From Candidatus Gastranaerophilales bacterium (GTDB lineage Bacteria; Cyanobacteriota; Vampirovibrionia; Gastranaerophilales; Gastranaerophilaceae), in assembly GCA_944324475.1 (NCBI GenBank), contig CALUWK010000008.1:1-53792 (forward strand): a DNA stretch of 53,792 nucleotides, read 5' to 3'. The position numbers and the translations under genes are program-made. The notes beneath the pieces are model-generated. The model made no database searches. It was given only the letters and a program-made list of their open reading frames with translations, and had not been told where the DNA came from. How positions within the stretch are numbered: position 1 is the stretch's first letter; every line of letters starts with the position of its first letter. Positions 34,443 through 43,801 of the stretch are shown here, in pieces.

Positions 34443-36425
34443 TTAGTTATTATCATCATTTTCATCAACAGGGGGCTCAATATTTTGACTTGGTGGTGCT
34501 TGCATTAGATCATTTGTCAATTCAACCTCTAAATCGGATTTCGAAGGTATCTTAGGCATAATTTGAGCTTGGTGTTTTTGTTCCACTTTTCCTTCCTCTT
34601 GGGCTGTTTGATTATCATAAATTGCAAATTCAGCTTTAGTGCTATTTTCACTTGAATTATTATTATCACGGGTTCTAACAATAAACTTATATGTAGGCGA
34701 TGTTTCGGAAGTTTCCTCAGGATTTACTCCACTATCATGAAAAGCAATTAATATATCGTCATTACTATTTACGCTAAACATATTGGGCAAATAAGAGCCT
34801 TCAATTTCTCCCCTTAAAGAACTTAAAACGTAGTCACTATAGCCATTTGAGTATCTGGAAAGAATGATATAAGAAGCTTTTTTATTATCTTTATTTAAAT
34901 AAATATTATAATTCGAATAAGAGTCAATATTAATTACTTCAACACCCGGAAAAACAGAAGTTACATCCTGAGAAGACAAATTTTGCAAACTAAATTGACG
35001 CCCATTAAATATAATTTTAGAAATTGAAAGTTTATCTGCATTAAAAACATACAATGAACCATTTAACATAAACAACTTTCCGAATTTAGAAATATTTAAT
35101 TCCTGAACAAGAGAAAGCATATTGTTGTATATAAAAATTGTATTGTTATTATCGGGCTCACTAACAATAAAATCATTAACTTGAGCTTTATAATCCGAAT
35201 TATACTTTAACCAACAGGATTGAACAGAATTATATAAATACCTGAAAGAATACTCTGAATTTTTTGAAAATAAATTCTTTCGAAGCTCAGCAAAAATATC
35301 AGCAAAAGTATTATTTTCGACACTTTCATCAAAAGAATCTTTATAAATTTTATAGGGATAATCATTTTTAAAATTTTCTTCATCATATGCACGCTGCTTA
35401 TCTAAATAACTCATTATCAAAGGGCGAAAAGCAGAATCTTTTCTTGTTCTAATAAAATAATTATATGTATCTCTAAATTGCTTTTTCATTTCATGAGTAG
35501 TTGTCGCATATATCGAAGGAGTAAATATAAATCTCCTGAAATCTTCAAAAAGAATTTTCTCAGTCTCCTCTTTTACAAAAGAATTATCAGAAAACAAAAA
35601 CAACTTCTCAAAATCATAAATTTTATCTGCAAGCCTTTTTGGTTTCATATATAAATCCAAGCCCACACCAACAGGCGTATTATACTTTGCTATTAAAGAA
35701 ATATAATCTCTAAGAGAACTTGACAAATACTTTGAATACTTATTTTTAATAAATTTATTATCGGGAAAAAGATATATGGTATTGTAATTTGAAAAAGCCA
35801 TAACTCCGACAGGTTTAAGTTCTCTTGTTAATTTTGTAGCGCAATACTTAGCTTCTGAAGCAGTTTTAATTATATGGCAAGTATTATTTTGCATATTTTC
35901 ATTTGTAATATGAGGTAATTTACTCATCTCATTTAAATAAGATATAAAAATTCGCTCCTTCTTATCTGTGGGGTCATCTGAATATTTTAAATATATCAAA
36001 AGAAAATTTTCAACATCTTTCAAATTCTCAATAAACTCATCATAACTTGATGGCTCTTTTAGCTCCGGAATATTAGCAGGGTTAAGAGTTAAATTTTTAT
36101 AATTCAACTCAGATTTATAGCTATTATGCTTATTTAAAATAAAATACATAACTCCGCACAAAACGATAGAAACAATAATCATACAAATAACAATATTCAA
36201 CGCCAATGAATCTAAAAAACGATTTCTTAAATTAAAAGAAAAATTATTTTTATTCCTTAAATCTTTATAAAAGTATTTTAGGTCATCAACTTTAGTTTTT
36301 AAAAAATTTACATCCTTATCAGACCTTTCATCAGACGATATTCGAGAAAGTTTTGTACCACATCTGGAACAAAAAATATCTGCTTCACTATACTCAAAAC
36401 CACATTTTGGACATTTATTTTTCAT
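34443..36425 (-). CDS. Zinc-ribbon membrane protein with large extracytoplasmic domain
   Basis: About 660 residues. A zinc ribbon CPKC...CSRC (C5, C8, C19, C22) sits at the N-terminus in the cytoplasm. A membrane helix is at about 75-97, then a large Lys/Asn/Tyr-rich outer part, and a Pro/Gln-rich, acidic tail from about 590. Zinc ribbon plus one helix resembles YvbJ/TcaA-type envelope proteins, but the outer part shows nothing I recognise. ATG at 36425 has GGTGG upstream and overlaps the preceding gene by 11 bases; a TTG 15 bases earlier is less likely. Surface role inferred from topology. Confidence 0.7.
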   Translation of the reverse strand: MKNKCPKCGFEYSEADIFCSRCGTKLSRISSDERSDKDVNFLKTKVDDLKYFYKDLRNKNNFSFNLRNRFLDSLALNIVICMIIVSIVLCGVMYFILNKHNSYKSELNYKNLTLNPANIPELKEPSSYDEFIENLKDVENFLLIYLKYSDDPTDKKERIFISYLNEMSKLPHITNENMQNNTCHIIKTASEAKYCATKLTRELKPVGVMAFSNYNTIYLFPDNKFIKNKYSKYLSSSLRDYISLIAKYNTPVGVGLDLYMKPKRLADKIYDFEKLFLFSDNSFVKEETEKILFEDFRRFIFTPSIYATTTHEMKKQFRDTYNYFIRTRKDSAFRPLIMSYLDKQRAYDEENFKNDYPYKIYKDSFDESVENNTFADIFAELRKNLFSKNSEYSFRYLYNSVQSCWLKYNSDYKAQVNDFIVSEPDNNNTIFIYNNMLSLVQELNISKFGKLFMLNGSLYVFNADKLSISKIIFNGRQFSLQNLSSQDVTSVFPGVEVINIDSYSNYNIYLNKDNKKASYIILSRYSNGYSDYVLSSLRGEIEGSYLPNMFSVNSNDDILIAFHDSGVNPEETSETSPTYKFIVRTRDNNNSSENSTKAEFAIYDNQTAQEEGKVEQKHQAQIMPKIPSKSDLEVELTNDLMQAPPSQNIEPPVDENDDNN

Positions 36426-37923
36426 ATTCAAGTCCACCAACTATTTCTCTTGCCGTGTTTATACCTGTCAACATAGCTTCATCCATATTATTATAGCAAT
36501 GTCTGCCATTTCTGCCTATCAAATATAAATTATTGATTCTTTTTAAAAAATTATTTAAATTTTCAAGCTCAAAATAACTGCCCCAATATGCAGGATAAGC
36601 CTTTAATTCCCTTATAACACTTGATTTAATTATATTTTTTCTATTAAATAAATTATATTTTTCGCACTCAAAAGCAGCCAATTCAACAAATTTATCATCT
36701 GACAAATTCCAAAGCTCATCATTTTGATTTAAAAAATATTCAAGAGAAATTAAATAGTTTTTTCTAAAATCTCCCACCAAATAAGGAGACCAATTATTCA
36801 TAATTTGGATTCTTGAAGCAACTGCATCTTTTTCTTGAAGATAAATCCAACACTCAGGAGCAATATTATTAACAGTTTTGTATTCAGTTTTATTTTTTAA
36901 ATAAAAATCGTCCGTATAAAAACTTACAAGAACATAATCTCTATATGGCAGATTAACTCCAATCTGCTTAACGTCATAAGGTGCATCAATTCCTCTTATT
37001 AAATCAGAAATTGGAATAGAGGAGATAAAATAATTAGCCAAAATTTCATGAACACCTTTATCATTCCTATACCTTGCAGAAATTATCGTATTATCTTTGA
37101 GTGAAAAATCAACAAATTCAGAATTAAATATTATTTTTCCGCCATTATTTACTATATATTCAGCCATTTTTTCCCAAAGTTGAGAACAACCGTATTTTGG
37201 ATAATAAAATTCGTCAATTAATGAGGTTTCCTTTGAAAACTTTATAAAACTAAACTTTGAAACTAAAGCATTTAATATCGTTTTAAAAAGAGAAAGTTTT
37301 CTTATTCTCTGATGACCCCAGCAACTTGAAATTTCGCTTGCATCACGTCCCCAAACTTTTTTTGTATATGATTTAAAAAAAATATTATAAAGAACAAGAC
37401 CAAAACGATTGATTAAAAAATCTTGCAAACTCAAATCACTACGTTTTAAAAATATACTCTTTATATAACTTAATCCAGCAAAAAGAGAGGTTTTAAAGCC
37501 TAAATTAGACAATGTTTCTAGGTTAATTTTTATCGGGTATTGAAATGTTTTTCCATTATGGATAATTGTTGAATACCTCTTTCTAATTAACATTACATCA
37601 TCATACTTATTAGGATCTTTACCAATTTTTGGGTATTTTACGACTCTTTCGCAATATAAATCATCAACCGAAGGTGCATTTTGAACAGTTAAAAATTCAT
37701 CCCAAATACTTTGAATATATTTATTTTTTGTAAACAATCTATGTCCACCAATATCAACCCCCAAATTTCCATCATAAACAGTTCTTGAAAGTCCGCCAAC
37801 ACAATTTAATTTATCAATTATAATCGGGCAAATTCCGGAATTTTTTTTAATCAATTCATACGCTAAAGCAAGCCCAGAAGGGCCAGCACCAAATATTAAA
37901 GCTATTTTTTTATTTTTATCCAT
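36415..37923 (-). CDS. FAD-dependent UDP-galactopyranose mutase-like/amine oxidase-like protein
   Basis: Rossmann motif IFGAGPSGLALAYELI (about 10-25), then GGLSRTV, DIGGHRLFTKN and FKSYTKKVWGRDASEIS. This is the pattern of protoporphyrinogen-oxidase/UGM-like flavoproteins that are common in polysaccharide gene clusters. The C-terminus has YLIGRNGRHCYNNMDEAMLTG, matching the FAD-contact region of that group. 502 residues. It probably rearranges or oxidises a nucleotide sugar; the exact reaction is not known. Upstream of the zinc-ribbon gene with overlap, and one base after a small secreted-protein gene, so three genes likely form an operon. Confidence 0.8.
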   Translation of the reverse strand: MDKNKKIALIFGAGPSGLALAYELIKKNSGICPIIIDKLNCVGGLSRTVYDGNLGVDIGGHRLFTKNKYIQSIWDEFLTVQNAPSVDDLYCERVVKYPKIGKDPNKYDDVMLIRKRYSTIIHNGKTFQYPIKINLETLSNLGFKTSLFAGLSYIKSIFLKRSDLSLQDFLINRFGLVLYNIFFKSYTKKVWGRDASEISSCWGHQRIRKLSLFKTILNALVSKFSFIKFSKETSLIDEFYYPKYGCSQLWEKMAEYIVNNGGKIIFNSEFVDFSLKDNTIISARYRNDKGVHEILANYFISSIPISDLIRGIDAPYDVKQIGVNLPYRDYVLVSFYTDDFYLKNKTEYKTVNNIAPECWIYLQEKDAVASRIQIMNNWSPYLVGDFRKNYLISLEYFLNQNDELWNLSDDKFVELAAFECEKYNLFNRKNIIKSSVIRELKAYPAYWGSYFELENLNNFLKRINNLYLIGRNGRHCYNNMDEAMLTGINTAREIVGGLEYEK

Positions 37924-37924
37924 A

Positions 37925-38338
37925 TTATTTTAAAGTAATTGAAGGAATAACGGAACCACGCATAATGTTTTTAACTTCTCTATAACAAGTACCTACAACA
38001 GAATTATAGGTTACTGCTTCTAAATTCTTTGTTTTGTTTAAAGCAATATTATCATAATCGCCGTTAAGAGATATATATTCATCCAAAGAATAAAATCTAA
38101 TTCTAGCCGAAAATGGATGTATAACTCCTGATTGAACAGTAACAACCGTATAATAAGTATTATGAGAATTCTTATATTTTATATTGTAAAAATAATAATT
38201 GTCAGACTCAACAATACTATCTTTGTCTATAGCAACTGACCTTCCAAGAGGCGTAGTTAAATCAATCCAGTTTACAGCAAAAGCCTTGCAATAGACAAAC
38301 GACAATAAAAAAAATAAAAATATACTTTTTTTAAACAA
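37925..38338 (-). CDS. Small secreted protein of unknown function
   Basis: About 137 residues with a clear signal peptide (MFKKSIFLFFLLSFVYCKAFA, roughly 1-21) and a beta-rich mature part starting VNWIDLTTPLGRSVAIDKDS. The W...DxxSI...NYYFYNIKY texture resembles surface-adhesin-E-like or similar small periplasmic proteins, but only loosely. One Cys near the end. TTG at 38338 has AAGGAG 6 bases upstream, which decides the start; the longer frame would begin inside that site. First gene of the run with the UGM-like enzyme. Confidence 0.7.
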   Translation of the reverse strand: MFKKSIFLFFLLSFVYCKAFAVNWIDLTTPLGRSVAIDKDSIVESDNYYFYNIKYKNSHNTYYTVVTVQSGVIHPFSARIRFYSLDEYISLNGDYDNIALNKTKNLEAVTYNSVVGTCYREVKNIMRGSVIPSITLK

Positions 38339-38442
38339 TAGTTTCTCCTTACTCAACTATTAACATTGTATTTGAAGAAAATAAAATTGCAAAAAAAATT
38401 TAAAAAAGTTATAATTCAAACAATCTTTAAAAAGGAACTCAA

Positions 38443-39408
38443 ATGAATGAAATAATTATTTGCGCATTAATGTTTTTAACAGGTTTTTTTATTTCACTAA
38501 TAATTTTTAAGCAAAAAAGCTCAAAAGACGAACTAATATTAAACCTTAACGAGCTAAAAAAAACAATAGAGGATTATAAATTACAAAATATAATTAATTC
38601 CAAAGAAATATCCCAAACAATGCAAGAAGCATCAAAACTTGCAAAAACATTGACAACTAACCAAAACCTAAAAGGACAATATGGAGAAAATTGTCTAGAA
38701 AACATAATTAAAGTATGCTATCCAACCGAAAATGTTGACTACATAAAGCAAATTAATACCACAAACTCACAAAATAAGAAAATAAAACCTGATTTTTTAA
38801 TAAAATTACCAAACGAAAAATCAATTTTAATAGACTGCAAAGTCAACCTTGAAAAATACATAGAATACAAAAATGAAAATACTAAAAAAAATGAATTTAT
38901 AAAAGACTTAAATACAACAATCAACAATCTTTCAAATAAAAACTATGAAAGCGCAGAAAATATAAATCAACCAGATTTTATATTAATGTATATTCCACTG
39001 GAGCCTGTTATAACAGAAATTTACACGGATTCTGACTTTTTATCAATAATAAAGAATGCAAATGAAAAAAATATTATAATAGTTGGTAATTCATCAATTT
39101 TAACAACATTAAGACTAACTAAAATTCTCTGGAGCCAAGAAAAACAAGAAAAAAACATACAAAAAATAATAAACACAGCAGAAATAATATACGAACTAAT
39201 TGCAAAACATTCACAAAATCTTTATAAAATCAAACAGCAACTTAATGAAAATACGCAACAATTCAATAAAGAATTTGAAAATATAACAAAAGAAAATAAA
39301 CTTTTTAAAGCAGTAGAAGACCTCAGAAAATATGGAATCCAAACTTCAAACAAAAAACTTGGCAAAAAACTAGATGAAATAAAAATACATCAAGAATTTT
39401 TAAATTAA
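38443..39408 (+). CDS. rmuC: DNA recombination protein RmuC
   Basis: RmuC limits certain DNA inversions and has a PD-(D/E)XK-like nuclease core. A membrane helix (about 5-22) and a coiled coil precede the core. Seen: LKGQYGENCLENII, KPDFLIKLPNEKSILIDCKVN, PDFILMYIPLEP, NIIIVGNSSILTTLRLTKILW. These match the RmuC order, with D and D-x-K as likely catalytic residues. 321 residues, shorter than the E. coli protein because of a shorter coiled coil. Confidence 0.88.
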   Translation: MNEIIICALMFLTGFFISLIIFKQKSSKDELILNLNELKKTIEDYKLQNIINSKEISQTMQEASKLAKTLTTNQNLKGQYGENCLENIIKVCYPTENVDYIKQINTTNSQNKKIKPDFLIKLPNEKSILIDCKVNLEKYIEYKNENTKKNEFIKDLNTTINNLSNKNYESAENINQPDFILMYIPLEPVITEIYTDSDFLSIIKNANEKNIIIVGNSSILTTLRLTKILWSQEKQEKNIQKIINTAEIIYELIAKHSQNLYKIKQQLNENTQQFNKEFENITKENKLFKAVEDLRKYGIQTSNKKLGKKLDEIKIHQEFLN

Positions 39409-39471
39409 GTTATGTAAAACTTTTCATTATTTTAAATAAAATCCTCCATTTAGTGGATTAATATAAATGTA

Positions 39472-39681
39472 ATGGAAATAGTAAAATTACTAAAAGATTA
39501 TGCAAAAACCCCACAGGAGAGCAGCTTGACAGAATATTTTTCTCAAGAGTTTGACTCCACAATTTGTTGTGAAAAAATCAAAAATAAAGATTTTATGATT
39601 AAATACCTAAAACCCTTGAATGATTTTATAATACATACAACAGCGATGCCTTGCTGTGACACGAGAAGGCTTTTATTCTAA
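39472..39681 (+). CDS. Small protein of unknown function (69 aa)
   Basis: Hydrophilic, with four cysteines as two CC pairs (TICCEK and MPCCDT). No membrane helix. It overlaps the end of convergent rnhA by 9 bases. The ribosome binding site is weak (AATGTA before the ATG). The paired cysteines could bind a metal. No family recognised; it may be a real short gene or a chance frame. Confidence 0.4.
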   Translation: MEIVKLLKDYAKTPQESSLTEYFSQEFDSTICCEKIKNKDFMIKYLKPLNDFIIHTTAMPCCDTRRLLF

Positions 39682-40158
39682 AAAACCATTGTCATCAAAT
39701 AAATTTTTTGATAAGCGCGCTTGCACAGCTAATTTATCGCACAAATCGTTATATTTGTTTGAAGCATGACCTTTAACCCAAATAAATTCAATATTATGTA
39801 TTTTTCTTAATTCTAAAAATTTTTTCCACAAATCAATATTTTTAACAGGACTTGAAGTATTCAACTTCCAGTTTTTTAGTACCCAATTATCAAGCCAGCC
39901 TTGATTTATAGCATCAACAACATATTTTGAATCAGAATATAATTTTACATTACAAGGTTTTTTTAAAAGACTTAAAGAATCAACTACTGCCAAAAGCTCC
40001 ATGCGATTATTTGTCGTCATATTAAAACCTTTGGAAATTTTTTTTTCAAAAATTTTACCACTTAAACCTATATAACGTAAAATTGCACCATAACCTCCTT
40101 TTCCAGGATTATTTGCACATGCTCCGTCAGTATAGATTTCAACATCTGTATCAAACAT
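39673..40158 (-). CDS. rnhA: Ribonuclease HI
   Basis: Cuts RNA in RNA-DNA hybrids. All four acidic catalytic residues are visible: Asp in YTDGACANN, Glu in NRMELLAV, Asp in LYSDSKYV, and Asp in YNDLCDKLA. His in WVKGHASN is also present. 161 residues, normal length. A small Cys-rich frame runs into its 3' end on the other strand. Confidence 0.95.
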   Translation of the reverse strand: MFDTDVEIYTDGACANNPGKGGYGAILRYIGLSGKIFEKKISKGFNMTTNNRMELLAVVDSLSLLKKPCNVKLYSDSKYVVDAINQGWLDNWVLKNWKLNTSSPVKNIDLWKKFLELRKIHNIEFIWVKGHASNKYNDLCDKLAVQARLSKNLFDDNGFLE

Positions 40159-40270
40159 AAAAAAATGATAACATAAAACAACATTTCTTAATAACTGCTA
40201 TACATAAAACCATATTTGTGATTGAATTTTAAATGCAGCATTTACAACACAGAATGGAGAATAGCAACAA

Positions 40271-41308
40271 ATGATAATAGTAATGGAGCACAATGCAACA
40301 ATAGACCAACTAAATAAAGTCATAAAATATATTGAAGACAGAGGCCTGAAAGCTCAAGTCAACAATGGAGAACTTTTAAATGTAGTTGCTGTCATAGGAG
40401 ATAAAAAAGATTTAAATTCAGAAAATATAGCAGCACTTGAAGGTGTCAGAGAAGTAAAAAAAATTCAAGAACCATATAAACTCGTCTCAAGAATAGCGCA
40501 TCCAGAAGATACTATAATAAAATTCCCAAACGGAGTAAAAATCGGTGGCTTGGAAAGACCTGTGTTAATGGTGGGTCCTTGCTCAGTTGAAAAAGATTTC
40601 GAAGGACTCTTAAAGGTTGCCATTGCAGCAAAAGAAATGGGATGCCAATTTTTAAGAGGTGGCGCATTTAAGCCAAGAACGAGCCCATATGATTTTCAAG
40701 GCTTAGAAGAAAAAGGATTAGAATATCTTGCAAAAGCAAGAGAAAAAACAGGCTTGCTTGTTGTAACAGAAGTTATGGATACAATGGACATATCTCTTTT
40801 GTGTAAATACGCTGATGTACTTCAAGTGGGCGCAAGAAATATGCAAAATTTTAAATTACTAAAAGCGCTCGGCAGAATTAAAAAACCCGTCATGATAAAA
40901 AGAGGGCCTGCTGCAACAATTAAAGAATTTTTACTCGCAGCAGAATATGTCGTATCAAACGGAAATCCTAATGTTATTCTATGCGAAAGAGGAGTTAAAG
41001 GGTTTGATACTCAATTTTCAAGAAATGTACTCGATATAGCGGCAGTACCAATCATAAAAAAATATTCTCACTTGCCCGTTGTGGTAGACCCATCACATGG
41101 AACAGGAAAAAGATACTTAATAGAACCAATGGGAAAAGCAGCACTTGTCGCAGGAGCGCATGGTCTTATGTTTGAAGTACACCATGATCCGGACAATGCT
41201 ATGTGTGACGGTGCTCAAAGCTTAAACATAGAACAATTTAAAGAAGTGGCAAAAGCCCTAAATAAGCTAATTGGAAGAATAGACTACGATAATAAAAACA
41301 GTAAATAA
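40271..41308 (+). CDS. aroF: 3-deoxy-7-phosphoheptulonate synthase, type I-beta
   Basis: First step of the shikimate pathway, from PEP and erythrose 4-phosphate. An N-terminal ferredoxin-like domain (about 1-75) precedes the TIM barrel, which has [42 protein letters not shown]-like IKRGPAAT, and [10 protein letters not shown]. This is the AroF/AroA(Q)-related form of B. subtilis and Thermotoga. 345 residues. GGAG precedes the ATG by 11 bases. Followed by glyQ after 8 bases, probably one transcript. The gene symbol follows common usage for this subtype. Confidence 0.92.
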   Translation: MIIVMEHNATIDQLNKVIKYIEDRGLKAQVNNGELLNVVAVIGDKKDLNSENIAALEGVREVKKIQEPYKLVSRIAHPEDTIIKFPNGVKIGGLERPVLMVGPCSVEKDFEGLLKVAIAAKEMGCQFLRGGAFKPRTSPYDFQGLEEKGLEYLAKAREKTGLLVVTEVMDTMDISLLCKYADVLQVGARNMQNFKLLKALGRIKKPVMIKRGPAATIKEFLLAAEYVVSNGNPNVILCERGVKGFDTQFSRNVLDIAAVPIIKKYSHLPVVVDPSHGTGKRYLIEPMGKAALVAGAHGLMFEVHHDPDNAMCDGAQSLNIEQFKEVAKALNKLIGRIDYDNKNSK

Positions 41309-41316
41309 GGAGAAAA

Positions 41317-42192
41317 ATGGCTCTTACATTCCAAGAACTAATATTGAACTTATCAAAATACTGGTCTGACAACGGCTGTGTTATTCAACAGCCATATGAT
41401 ATTGAAAAAGGTGCCAGTACAATGAATCCTGCAACTTTTTTAAGAGCATTAGGTCCTGAACCATTTAATTGCGCAATGGTAGAGCCATGCAGGCGTCCGA
41501 CAGATGCAAGATACGGAGAAAATCCAAACAGACTTGGTCATTATTTTCAATATCAAGTAATCTTAAAACCTTCTCCTGACAATGCACAAGACATATATTT
41601 AAACTCTTTGAGTGCCATGGGAATAGATTTAAAAAGACACGATGTTCGTTTTGTTGAAGACAACTGGGAATCTCCAACACTAGGAGCAGCAGGAGTAGGT
41701 TGGGAAGTCTGGTTAGATGGAATGGAGATTACTCAATTTACATATTTTCAACAAGTTGGAGGAATAGAAGTAAAACCTGTGGTACTTGAAATTACATACG
41801 GACTAGAAAGAATAGCAATGTACCTTCAAAATAAAAACAGTGTTTTTGATATTAATTGGAATAAAGATTTAAAATATGGCGACATATACCTCCAAAATGA
41901 AATAGAACAATCAAAATACAATTTTGAAATTTCTTCTCCAGAAAGGCTTTTTGAATTATTTGATTTAGCCTCAAAAGAAGCACAAAACTGCATGGAAGCC
42001 AATATAGTACTTCCTGCCTATGACTGGGTATTGAAATGCTCGCATACATTCAATCTCCTTGATGCAAGAGGTGTTATAAGTAAAGATGAAAGAATTAACT
42101 ACATAGCAAGAGTTAGAACACTTGCGTCAAAAGTAGCAGAATTATACATAAATCAAAGAAAAGCGATGGGGTATCCTTTGATTAAAAAATAG
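41317..42192 (+). CDS. glyQ: Glycyl-tRNA synthetase alpha subunit
   Basis: Catalytic subunit of the bacterial tetrameric GlyRS. N-terminal [19 protein letters not shown], then [45 protein letters not shown], and [22 protein letters not shown] are all family signatures. 291 residues, normal. The beta subunit gene glyS, which usually follows directly, is not here; an APC permease gene follows 13 bases later. glyS must be elsewhere in the genome. Confidence 0.96.
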   Translation: MALTFQELILNLSKYWSDNGCVIQQPYDIEKGASTMNPATFLRALGPEPFNCAMVEPCRRPTDARYGENPNRLGHYFQYQVILKPSPDNAQDIYLNSLSAMGIDLKRHDVRFVEDNWESPTLGAAGVGWEVWLDGMEITQFTYFQQVGGIEVKPVVLEITYGLERIAMYLQNKNSVFDINWNKDLKYGDIYLQNEIEQSKYNFEISSPERLFELFDLASKEAQNCMEANIVLPAYDWVLKCSHTFNLLDARGVISKDERINYIARVRTLASKVAELYINQRKAMGYPLIKK

Positions 42193-42205
42193 CAGAAAGA
42201 GGCAA

Positions 42206-43801
42206 ATGAACAACTTAGATGATTTTAAAGAAAATGAATTAGAAACAACAAATCTAGCTCAAACAAATGAACTTGGTATAGTTTCCAAGTTTGTAAAAAA
42301 CTTGCTCACTCTAAAAAACCCTGACAACATGATTGAAGATGCGCAATCAGCTGGTCTTAAAAAATCACTTGGTGCATTTGACCTAATAATACTTGGAGTT
42401 GGTGCAATTATAGGAAGTGGTATATTTACTGTTGTAGGAATTGCAGCGGCAGGCTCGTCCGAATCACTTGGTGCGGGGCCTGGATTAGTTATTTCAATGA
42501 TACTAGCATCAATGGCATGTGTATTTAGCGCATTATGTTATTCAGAATTTGCATCCATGATACCTGCAGCAGGCAGCGCCTACCTATATACCTATGCTAC
42601 AATGGGAGAATTTATGGCTTGGCTAATTGGCTGGGTTTTAATGCTTGAATACCTTGTGGGATATATTGCCGTGGTAAGCGCTTGGAGTGGTTATTTTATG
42701 CAGTTTATCAAAGGTTTTTCAAAATTCTTACCTGATTGCATTGTCAATCCACCCATTTATTTAATTCATGATTATTCAACCGTTAAAAATATGCTCGGCG
42801 ACAATATTGACAATGTTATACCACATTTTATAGGAATACCAGTTTGTGTAAACATCCCTGGAATTTGCATAACTCTATTTATTATAATGACACTTATCAA
42901 AGGCATGAAAGAATCGACCAAAATGGCAGGTTTAATGGTTGCAATTAAACTGGGGGTTGTGGGTCTATTTATTTTAACAGGAATGTTTTATATAAAACCT
43001 GAAAACTGGACACCTTTTGCGCCAAATGGTTTAAATGGAATATTTATGGGTGCTTTTATAATATTTTTTGCCTACATTGGTTTTGATGCTATTGCAACAG
43101 CAGCAGAAGAAACAAAAAATCCCCAAAAAAACCTACCCATAGGGATTATTGGCTCTCTTGGAGTGTGCACTATTGTATACGTACTAGTTGCTCTTGTTTT
43201 AACAGGAGTTGTCCCTATAGATAAAATCGACGTACAAGCCCCCATTGCAAGTGCAATGTCAATGGTAGGACAAAATTGGATTGCAGGGCTTATATCAATT
43301 GGCGCCCTAACAGGCTTAACATCGGTTTTACTGGTTTTAATGCTTGCTGGAACAAGAATTTTATACGCAATGAGCAGAGACGGATTTTTACCTAAAATAC
43401 TTCAAACACTGCATCCAAAATTTAAAACACCACATTTATTGACCATAATTGTTGGCATAATATGTATTTTAGGTTCGTTATTTTTAAATATATCAATAGC
43501 AGCAGAATTATGTAATTTTGGAACATTTGCATCATTTATTATAGTATGCGTGGCAGTTTTAATACTAAGAAAAACAGACCCTAAAAGGCCTAGACCCTTC
43601 AGAGTACCTTTTTCACCTTATTTACCATTAATGGGAATATTTTGTTGCGGAGGCTTAATGCTATATTCAATGCAATTTTTAAAAACTTCAAGAGTATTAT
43701 TTCCGGTCTGGGTAATCATTGGAATAGCTTTCTACTTTATGTACAGTTACAGACAACAAAGAAAACTACAAAAAGAAAACAATAAGGAAAATAATGCTTA
43801 A
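42206..43801 (+). CDS. APC-family amino acid permease 1
   Basis: Twelve or more membrane helices after an N-terminal cytoplasmic segment of about 50 residues. TM1 carries GVGAIIGSGIFTVVGIAA, the substrate-binding glycine-rich motif of APC transporters. FFAYIGFDAIATAAEETKNPQKNLP marks the cationic amino acid transporter (CAT/YfnA) subfamily. 531 residues. It probably imports amino acids; which ones cannot be told. It overlaps the next, homologous permease gene by 8 bases, so they form a tandem pair. Confidence 0.9.
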   Translation: MNNLDDFKENELETTNLAQTNELGIVSKFVKNLLTLKNPDNMIEDAQSAGLKKSLGAFDLIILGVGAIIGSGIFTVVGIAAAGSSESLGAGPGLVISMILASMACVFSALCYSEFASMIPAAGSAYLYTYATMGEFMAWLIGWVLMLEYLVGYIAVVSAWSGYFMQFIKGFSKFLPDCIVNPPIYLIHDYSTVKNMLGDNIDNVIPHFIGIPVCVNIPGICITLFIIMTLIKGMKESTKMAGLMVAIKLGVVGLFILTGMFYIKPENWTPFAPNGLNGIFMGAFIIFFAYIGFDAIATAAEETKNPQKNLPIGIIGSLGVCTIVYVLVALVLTGVVPIDKIDVQAPIASAMSMVGQNWIAGLISIGALTGLTSVLLVLMLAGTRILYAMSRDGFLPKILQTLHPKFKTPHLLTIIVGIICILGSLFLNISIAAELCNFGTFASFIIVCVAVLILRKTDPKRPRPFRVPFSPYLPLMGIFCCGGLMLYSMQFLKTSRVLFPVWVIIGIAFYFMYSYRQQRKLQKENNKENNA

